Under the pieces are notes generated by a model, which was not told where the DNA came from, did not search any database, and worked only from the letters and a program-made list of their open reading frames with translations. From Patescibacteria group bacterium (lineage in GTDB: Bacteria > Patescibacteriota > Gracilibacteria > UM-FILTER-43-11): a stretch of 10,662 nucleotides of DNA. Shown piece by piece: positions 6,276 to 10,662 of this stretch (positions are counted from its first letter, which is position 1; every line of letters starts with the position of its first letter). The stretch lies in contig JAJDCE010000023.1 in NCBI GenBank assembly GCA_029260985.1, positions 1 through 10,662 of the forward strand, written 5' to 3'. A program made the translations under genes and the position numbers.

Positions 6276-6620
6276 TCAATTTTTTATATGGTCACCAGGC
6301 AGTATAATGCCATCGCATGGCGCGAATTCATGAAATACAGCCTTCAAATCACCTCGCTCGCCGAGGACAACTTGAACAATGCCATCACGTCTTAATTCCC
6401 ACAGGTCTTCAGGTGTATAGCCTGACCTATTAGGATCCGTGATAAAGATGTAGTCAACTCCTTTAGAGCCTGCAGCCTTAATAATTTCCATGAGCTTACG
6501 GCGAGTACCAGTGGTGGAGTCAGATACATCTCTCAGGTACCGTGCTCGCCGGTCGCCTGGAGTCTCATTTTCAAAACAAGCTTCGGGTTCATCTGCATAG
6601 AGTTTGGAGGACTCATTCAT
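6276..6620 (-). CDS. Small protein of unknown function, first gene of the TrmB-linked operon
   Basis: A 114-aa soluble protein with an acidic N-terminus (1-25) and a predicted alpha/beta core from residue 38 on (GTRRKLMEIIKAAGSKGVDYIF). GYTPEDLWELRRDGIVQVVLGERGDLKAVFHEF (67-99) could form helix, helix and wing elements. The KAAGSKG..YTPE pattern recurs in the 122-aa neighbour. A consensus-like promoter lies directly upstream and the 160-aa gene follows after 9 bp. Its TGA stop is evidence for the standard code. No enzyme motif is visible, and I do not recognise the family. Confidence 0.75.
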   Translation of the reverse strand: MNESSKLYADEPEACFENETPGDRRARYLRDVSDSTTGTRRKLMEIIKAAGSKGVDYIFITDPNRSGYTPEDLWELRRDGIVQVVLGERGDLKAVFHEFAPCDGIILPGDHIKN

Positions 6621-6647
6621 AGAACAAAATTAGAAAAATGGGGATAT

Positions 6648-6676
6648 ATAATAAAGAATTTATATAAAATTGTCAA
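6648..6676 (-). promoter_or_regulatory. Strong sigma-70-type promoter of the 114-aa/160-aa operon
   Basis: Minus strand: -35 TTGACA (6676-6671), 17-bp spacer, -10 TATTAT (6653-6648). The hexamers and spacing are identical to those of the SLH-gene promoter at 3096-3124. The spacer holds a near-palindrome, AATTTTATATAAATT. The promoter lies in the 63-bp gap after the TrmB-like gene, so the small proteins can be expressed independently of the regulator. Confidence 0.75.
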
Positions 6677-6683
6677 ATTGAAT

Positions 6684-7505
6684 TTAGAGAAGTGAAGGCT
6701 GATCAAAAACATTAACTTTTGGCTTAGGCTTAACCTCAGGCTGCTTTATGGAAACGCGTGGGGGATCAGTCTGAAGTTTGCTGGCAGCAAAAGCCCAGGC
6801 CATCTTAAAGATATCCCGCTGGGTATCGGCTATCTCCTGACTTTCTATGATAATCCCAATCAACTCCTCATGAAAGGAAGTGATGGCAACCTTGTTATCA
6901 TAAATATTGATTTCATTCGTGAAAGAAAAATCATTAGCAGAGAGTAATCTAGTCTCTCTTAGGGCGCGCCGATCCTCCTCCTTTACTTTAAGCCCATAAT
7001 CATCATCAGGAGCAACTCCCTTAAGAAAAATCTGTTTCTTCACGCGAAGCTTTACATAGTCATCATCATACGTAGACCAATGAGTCCGAATTTCCTTTGA
7101 ATTCGCATAATTCAGAATCTCGGTAGTAGCTGTCAAAGTGTCTTGATAGACTCGTTTGATTCCTTCCAACCCCTCAAAGTAACGGACTTTGGGCTTGGAC
7201 TGTTTGTTGTAAAGGCCCTTCAGCTCTGGCAGAGCAATTTCAAAATCCCTCAAGCTGTCTTCGTAACGCTTCTTTAGGAGTTCCGGGTTAATCCCCGAGA
7301 AAACCATATGTTTGTCTTTATGAAGCTTACTCACGTAACCTTTATCGAGCATTTCTTCGAGCAGATCGTACGTGGAGCCACGGCTGATGCCAGACTTACG
7401 GCTGAGTTCAATCACAGTGCCAGTGCCTAGTTCAAGACAGGCTAAATAGAGCTTCGCTTCCTTTTCAGAAAAGCCAAGCTTTTTAAGAATATCGTATGAA
7501 ACCAT
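6684..7505 (-). CDS. TrmB-family transcriptional regulator
   Basis: A 273-aa regulator from the chosen start. Residues 1-75 are a TrmB-type winged helix: LKKLGFSEKEAKLYLACLELG (7-27), then ELSRKSGISRGSTYDLLEEMLDKGYVSKL (33-61), whose recognition helix is around 41-50. Residues 77-100 are a helical linker. The rest (about 105-240, starting KVRYFEGLEGIKRVYQDTL) matches the C-terminal domain often seen in these bacterial TrmB-like proteins. A Pro/Lys-rich tail follows (248-266). An open frame extends upstream to 7613, but the added residues are unlike the family and MVSYDILKKLGF is the natural start. The ligand is unknown. It probably controls itself and the small-protein genes behind it. Confidence 0.85.
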   Translation of the reverse strand: MVSYDILKKLGFSEKEAKLYLACLELGTGTVIELSRKSGISRGSTYDLLEEMLDKGYVSKLHKDKHMVFSGINPELLKKRYEDSLRDFEIALPELKGLYNKQSKPKVRYFEGLEGIKRVYQDTLTATTEILNYANSKEIRTHWSTYDDDYVKLRVKKQIFLKGVAPDDDYGLKVKEEDRRALRETRLLSANDFSFTNEINIYDNKVAITSFHEELIGIIIESQEIADTQRDIFKMAWAFAASKLQTDPPRVSIKQPEVKPKPKVNVFDQPSLL

Positions 7506-7535
7506 AATGGTGGTGGTTAGTCCATTTAAAGTTGT

Positions 7536-7552
7536 TGTCGAAATTCCCGACA
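7536..7552. promoter_or_regulatory. Inverted repeat TGTCG-N7-CGACA upstream of the TrmB-like gene
   Basis: A 5-bp perfect inverted repeat centred about 39 bp before the chosen start of the regulator. It could be an autoregulatory operator. No convincing promoter hexamers can be assigned around it, so this is a weak call. Confidence 0.25.
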
Positions 7553-7701
7553 CTTCCATGTTTAACACCGCATAAACAAAAAAGCAAGCCATGCCGAGAA
7601 AATAATCACCCATTTTTCGGGCAAATAATTACTATTGTGCAACATTCAAAATTTAACCTCAAAAAGTGTTGCAAGGAATTTTATTAAACACATCGCGGAT
7701 T

Positions 7702-7793
7702 GCCTGCCCGTTCCATTCAGGCGGGGAAAGTCCACTCTGCGTTAAATAAAATAATAATTTACAAAAAAATGCAGAGCAGGTTTTCTAACCTGC
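7702..7793. repeat. Three hairpins in the TrmB/recR intergenic region
   Basis: The divergent gap 7506-7864 (359 bp) contains no gene I can support. Its middle holds GCCTG/CAGGC (7702-7706, 7718-7722); CTCTGC/GCAGAG (7735-7740, 7771-7776) around a 30-nt A+T-rich loop; and GCAGGTT-ttct-AACCTGC (7776-7793), a perfect 7-bp stem. No T run follows. They may be REP-like palindromes or part of a leader. A TGATAAT-like -10 for recR lies near 7836. Confidence 0.5.
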
Positions 7794-7864
7794 GAGGCAT
7801 TAACCTTAATCCTGTTCCCATGTTAGAATCCGTCTGATAATATTAACGCACATAATTTCAGCAA

Positions 7865-8467
7865 ATGAGCGCTATTCCCAAAAACATCGAAAAAACGATC
7901 GAGGAATTCTCCAAGCTCCCCGGCATCGGTCAAAAATCTGCCGAACGCCTTACTTTCTACTTATTACGAAAGAAAACAGAGGATGTTGAACGCTTTGGCC
8001 ATGTATTAAAAGGGCTTAAAGAAGGACTGGTTTACTGCCAAAACTGCCAGAATCTCTCCACCAAAGAAACGTGTGAGATATGTGAGGACCTAAACCGCGA
8101 TTCATCCGTCATTTGCGTCGTCGAAGAAATGCTCGATTTGCTCGCCCTGGAAAAAGCCAATGAATACAAAGGCCATTACCACGTCCTTCACGGTGTTATT
8201 TCACCAATCGAAGGCGTCGGCCCGGATGAGCTAAAAATCGCCGAACTCGTCGAACGCGTCAAAAAAGGGGGGATCACAGAAATCATCCTAGCTCTCAACC
8301 CATCCATCGAAGGCGAAGCCACCTCAGCCTACATACTCCGCTACATCAAGCCGCTAGAAAACATAAAAATCACCCGCATCGCCCGCGGTATACCCATTGG
8401 CGGCGACCTTGAATACGCTGATCGTCAAACTTTGAAAAGGGCATTTGAGGGGAGGGTGGAGTACTAA
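7865..8467 (+). CDS. recR: Recombination mediator protein RecR
   Basis: A 200-aa DNA repair protein. With RecO (and RecF where present) it helps load RecA onto SSB-coated single-stranded DNA at gaps. Order of parts: a helix-hairpin-helix, LPGIGQKSAERLTFYLL (18-34); a four-cysteine zinc finger (C58, C61, C70, C73); a TOPRIM domain (about 80-175) with VVEEMLDLLALE and ALNPSIEGEATSAYI; and a C-terminal GIPIGGDLEYADRQTL (175-190). Length and motifs are complete. The ATG at 7865 fits the family start; no Shine-Dalgarno sequence is evident. The usual partner dnaX or a YbaB-type gene is not adjacent. Its TAA stop lies inside the first unit of the downstream repeat array. Confidence 0.97.
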   Translation: MSAIPKNIEKTIEEFSKLPGIGQKSAERLTFYLLRKKTEDVERFGHVLKGLKEGLVYCQNCQNLSTKETCEICEDLNRDSSVICVVEEMLDLLALEKANEYKGHYHVLHGVISPIEGVGPDELKIAELVERVKKGGITEIILALNPSIEGEATSAYILRYIKPLENIKITRIARGIPIGGDLEYADRQTLKRAFEGRVEY

Positions 8468-8516
8468 CCGATTGCTATCCATTGCCTTCCAATTGCTAAC
8501 CGATTGCTGTCCATTG
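8464..8516. repeat. Left tandem array of the four-helix-bundle cassette
   Basis: Five head-to-tail 10-11-bp units, each ending ATTG: CTAACCGATTG, CTATCCATTG, CCTTCCAATTG, CTAACCGATTG, CTGTCCATTG. Units 1-2 and 4-5 form a higher-order near-exact 21-bp repeat with a 32-bp period. The first unit contains the recR stop codon. Confidence 0.85.
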
Positions 8517-8576
8517 AAATATGTGATAGGTTTTGTTTTCAATTAGGCAGTTTAATTAGTATTTAAATAGAATTTT

Positions 8577-9017
8577 ATGACATTAGAAGAATTAAGGATT
8601 TATCAAATTGCAGTTAAATTAAGAAAGGAGGTTTATGCAGATATGCGGAAAATTCAAAATAATTGGGCAATTGATGATGTAAAACAAATAAAAAGGTCAG
8701 CAGGATCTGTTGCAGCAAATATCGCCGAGGGATTTGGAAGAAGGGGTTATCCAAAAGAATATATTCATTTTTTAAGCATATCCAAAGCATCCAGTGATGA
8801 AACAAGGAATCACGCTGAAGCTCTTTTTGACGATACCTATTTGTCAAAAGAAAGAATGGACTATTATAAAAAAAATTATAAAGATTTAGCCATAAAAACG
8901 AACAATCTAATTGTTAAAATAAAAAAAGATAACAACTTACCCCTCTCAACAATCGGAAGGCAATCGGTTAGCAATCGGAATCAAGTCCCATTCTCCGTCA
9001 CCCCAACATTCGTCTGA
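8577..9017 (+). CDS. Four-helix-bundle (S23-like) protein
   Basis: A 146-aa protein of the four-helix-bundle family related to 23S rRNA intervening-sequence proteins and Avd-like proteins. Landmarks: LEELRIYQIAVKLRKEVY (3-20), QIKRSAGSVAANIAEGFGRR (37-56), which carries the family core, and FLSISKASSDETRNHAEAL (65-83). Family members are usually about 115-125 aa; several are basic and thought to bind nucleic acid, but their role outside rRNA introns is unknown. From about residue 125 the frame runs through the right repeat array and then 37 bp into the antisense end of the VanW gene, so the last 20 or so residues look like accidental read-through. The ATG at 8577 starts the family pattern. 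Confidence 0.88.
   Translation: MTLEELRIYQIAVKLRKEVYADMRKIQNNWAIDDVKQIKRSAGSVAANIAEGFGRRGYPKEYIHFLSISKASSDETRNHAEALFDDTYLSKERMDYYKKNYKDLAIKTNNLIVKIKKDNNLPLSTIGRQSVSNRNQVPFSVTPTFV
8950..8982. repeat. Right tandem array of the four-helix-bundle cassette
   Basis: Three exact-period 11-bp units: CAATCGGAAGG, CAATCGGTTAG, CAATCGGAATC. Their reverse complements match the left-array units (CCTTCCGATTG and CTAACCGATTG). The array overlaps the 3' end of the four-helix-bundle frame and touches the VanW stop codon (8981-8983). Confidence 0.85.
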
Positions 9018-10258
9018 GCTGGCGCATCTTCGCCAATCAGCGTATAAAGCGGTCTGGCCTGATAGTCACTATAAATATGTTCAATGATGTCCTCTTTGGC
9101 CTCATCAGCGTGGCTGATGCGACGATACCAGCTCGCTTTAAAGCCCGCATGGGCGCCACCCACAATCTTTTTCTCACCAGGCTTTAGCTTGTCGGTATAT
9201 TCGGTACGGGAAGGGGGAATGCCTTTATAGTCGTAATAGTATGGTCCGATCAAGTCAACATGCCGATCGACAGGCGTGCCGTATACATTTGAGTAGGCCT
9301 TATCACCCACCGTCACCGTTTGGATCAAAATATGACCGGGAGTATCGTTTAGGAATTTGAGATCAACGGATGGGGGATAAATGGTAGCGTCCAAACCTTG
9401 TGGATCGTAATAGCTCACCGCGTAGCTGTGGTTTCGTCGCTGTGTGATGGGAAATCCGCCAAACAGAAGACTGCGATAAACGGTGGTGGAAACTTGGCAC
9501 AGTCCTCCTCCGTATTCAGGGACGGTCTTATCACCCTTGATCACCAATTCCTCTAGGTAACCAGTGGTTTGATCCACGGTCCCGAGTATGTCGCCAGCCC
9601 CCCCTTCTTCACCGGGTGGTATCAGTTTTTTATCAAAACTATTTAAACCAACTTTAATGTTATTCCGGCGATTATAGGGTGAGCCCGAAAAATTGGTTTC
9701 TCCGGTCGAGATCAATTTGGTAATTCCTTTATCACGCAGTTCATCACTCAAAATTTTAATTTCAGGGTCAATCTGTTTGATGGGCAACCGAACATCCGGC
9801 TCTTTTGTTAAATAAGCCTCCCTGAAGAGGTGATAGGCTTTTTCATAATCGATTTCCTGCCCGTGAAAAGCAAATCCATCAAAGACCACATCACCCTTCT
9901 CGCTCAGATCAATCGAGACATCCTGTTTGTCGCGCGTGATTTCAGGCGCTACAACTTTTTCCAGATAAGCCTTGATCTCGGTTTTGTCGACCCCCATTTT
10001 AGTGGCTTCAGTGAGGTAGTTGCTCACTTCCTGCGCCTGGTCGTCCGTTAAATACTCAGGAAGTTTAATATCAAAACCATTCCAGCTGAGGTCAGGGTAT
10101 TCTTTGATCCAGTCGACCCGGTTTAAATTAACCTTCCATATATTAAAATCAGTTTTAATCCTCATCGAATTCAGAGGTTCCTCATCGGCGAAGGCGTAGG
10201 ATGAAAAAGAAAGGATGATAAGAAGGGCCAATGCTGAAGTGAGGAGTTTCTTGGTCAT
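8981..10258 (-). CDS. VanW-family exported protein
   Basis: A 425-aa secreted or surface-tethered protein. Residues 1-24 are a classic signal peptide (MTKK, a hydrophobic core, then YAFA). An N-terminal alpha/beta region (about 30-180) may match the domain that precedes VanW in exported family members. The VanW domain (about 185-315) has NFSGSPYNRRNNI (189-201), VPEYGGGLCQVSTTVYRSLL (246-265, with the conserved C254), RRNHSYAVSYY (274-284) and GLDATIYPP (288-296). VanW proteins co-occur with vancomycin resistance in some clusters, but the biochemical role is unknown; there is no van cluster here. The start at 10258 places the signal peptide at the N-terminus; the frame is open upstream to 10327. 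It follows the YtxH-like gene by 26 bp. Confidence 0.9.
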   Translation of the reverse strand: MTKKLLTSALALLIILSFSSYAFADEEPLNSMRIKTDFNIWKVNLNRVDWIKEYPDLSWNGFDIKLPEYLTDDQAQEVSNYLTEATKMGVDKTEIKAYLEKVVAPEITRDKQDVSIDLSEKGDVVFDGFAFHGQEIDYEKAYHLFREAYLTKEPDVRLPIKQIDPEIKILSDELRDKGITKLISTGETNFSGSPYNRRNNIKVGLNSFDKKLIPPGEEGGAGDILGTVDQTTGYLEELVIKGDKTVPEYGGGLCQVSTTVYRSLLFGGFPITQRRNHSYAVSYYDPQGLDATIYPPSVDLKFLNDTPGHILIQTVTVGDKAYSNVYGTPVDRHVDLIGPYYYDYKGIPPSRTEYTDKLKPGEKKIVGGAHAGFKASWYRRISHADEAKEDIIEHIYSDYQARPLYTLIGEDAPAQTNVGVTENGT

Positions 10259-10284
10259 TTGGGTTGAGGGTGGAAAATCTGAAG

Positions 10285-10524
10285 TTACTTTTTTTTGGTG
10301 AGCCATTTTACCAGTTGTCGTTTGCAAAAACCCATTTTTTCCTTATCCTTTATAGCTTCTTTACTTCGAAGGAAAACCTCCATCGATTTATCTTTGATGT
10401 ATTTCCTCGTCTCTTCTCCTTTTTTAGGCGCCAAAGTCAGGCCAAGGATCGACCCAACCGCAGAGCCGATAATGACTCCGGTTAGCATTTTGAAGACGGT
10501 TTTTTTGACTTTTGGCTTTCTCAT
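10285..10524 (-). CDS. YtxH-like small membrane protein
   Basis: A 79-aa protein with a short basic N-terminus, one glycine-rich membrane segment (about 12-32, VIIGSAVGSILGLTLAP) and a long, highly charged helix. The G-x-x-x-G-x-x-x-G pattern running into LAPKKGEETRKYI is the hallmark of YtxH/gas-vesicle-GvpP-like stress proteins. Members are widespread and poorly characterised; many respond to general stress. The basic tail KRQLVKWLTKKK would face the cytoplasm. It is the first gene of a two-gene unit with the VanW-family protein, suggesting an envelope-related role. A good -10 box lies just upstream and the leader is very short. Confidence 0.85.
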   Translation of the reverse strand: MRKPKVKKTVFKMLTGVIIGSAVGSILGLTLAPKKGEETRKYIKDKSMEVFLRSKEAIKDKEKMGFCKRQLVKWLTKKK

Positions 10525-10548
10525 AAAAGTTTTATAGAAGGCTCAATA

Positions 10549-10577
10549 ATTATACTGTGTTTGGTGGGAATTGAAAA
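10549..10577 (-). promoter_or_regulatory. Promoter of the YtxH-like/VanW unit
   Basis: Minus strand: perfect -10 TATAAT (10554-10549), 17-bp spacer and a partial -35 TTTTCA (10577-10572). Transcription would start near 10542, leaving a leader of only about 18 nt without a Shine-Dalgarno sequence. Confidence 0.55.
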
Positions 10578-10602
10578 CGGGAAATGATCACTTATCGTCA
10601 TT

Positions 10603-10662
10603 CTGAACTTGATTCAGAATCCCATGTCAAATTATATGACTTAGGGTCCTGAATCAAGTTCA
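10603..10662. repeat. REP-like long hairpin at the window edge
   Basis: TGAACTTGATTCAG (10604-10617) and CTGAATCAAGTTCA (10649-10662) are perfect 14-bp inverted copies. Inside, CCC/GGG and GTCA/TGAC extend the pairing. Each arm is itself a small hairpin (CTGAA-CTTGA-TTCAG). No T run is visible. The second arm is cut by the end of the window. It resembles paired REP (extragenic palindrome) units. Confidence 0.75.

Larger units (their letters stand above)
8464..8982. mobile_element. Candidate insertion cassette carrying the four-helix-bundle gene
   Basis: The 519-bp segment is bounded by arrays of the same 11-bp units in opposite orientation. It begins at the recR stop codon and ends at the stop codon of the VanW gene. 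ATTGCTAACCGATTGC (8492-8507) has a perfect inverted copy at 8960-8975. The gene inside is visibly more A+T-rich than recR. Related four-helix-bundle (S23) genes are known as the cargo of intervening sequences in 23S rRNA genes, which are also bounded by inverted repeats. No transposase is encoded, so mobility is inference. Confidence 0.45.

Noticed and set aside
7506..7613. 36-aa N-terminal extension of the TrmB-like protein
   Set aside because: The added hydrophobic residues are unlike TrmB proteins, and the family pattern begins at the ATG at 7505.
7724..7733. GGGGAAAGTCC, reminiscent of the RNase P RNA core motif
   Set aside because: The gap is too short for a whole RNase P RNA, and none of the other conserved elements (such as ACAGAA) are present.
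8464..8516. Repeat array as a possible CRISPR
   Set aside because: Units are 10-11 bp and abut without spacers, and no cas gene is present.
10259..10327. 23-aa N-terminal extension of the VanW-family protein
   Set aside because: It would bury the signal peptide and overlap the end of the YtxH-like gene; the ATG at 10258 places the signal peptide correctly.

Overview
The window looks like chromosomal DNA of a Candidate Phyla Radiation (Patescibacteria) bacterium, possibly the Peregrinibacteria. This assignment is inference. It rests on a TrmB-type regulator beside several small uncharacterised proteins, a VanW-family exported protein, a secreted SLH (S-layer homology) protein, a four-helix-bundle (S23-like) gene, compact spacing and weak or absent Shine-Dalgarno sequences. 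TGA is used as a stop codon (histidine phosphatase, 114-aa gene, VanW gene), which argues against the UGA=Gly code of Gracilibacteria and Absconditabacteria. Both tRNA genes encode their CCA end.

Layout from left to right. (1) On the minus strand: tRNA-Ser(GGA), rpmB (bL28), and, behind its own strong promoter and terminator, an 850-aa secreted protein with an Asp/Arg/Phe repeat tract, long charged helices and three C-terminal SLH repeats. (2) On the plus strand: a small M50 (site-2 protease-like) membrane peptidase, then a 352-bp gene-free stretch holding a string of hairpins that could be an unrecognised structured RNA, tRNA-Thr(GGT), and a coupled histidine phosphatase and smpB pair. (3) On the minus strand at 5330-7505: a TrmB-family regulator followed by three small proteins of unknown function. 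Two of these look distantly related to each other and the third has an internal duplication. (4) On the plus strand: recR behind a 359-bp divergent intergenic region rich in hairpins. (5) A compact cassette between recR and the VanW gene: an A+T-rich four-helix-bundle gene bracketed by inverted arrays of 10-11-bp tandem units. (6) On the minus strand: a YtxH-like membrane protein and a VanW-family exported protein. The window ends in a long, probably REP-like, hairpin.

Housekeeping functions are translation (tRNAs, bL28, SmpB) and DNA repair (RecR). Cell-envelope functions are the SLH protein, VanW, YtxH and M50 proteins. The least explained parts are the TrmB-linked small-protein cluster, the hairpin string at 3893-4023, the repeat-bracketed four-helix-bundle cassette, and a recurring habit of very short (6-11 bp) tandem arrays beside tRNA and accessory genes.
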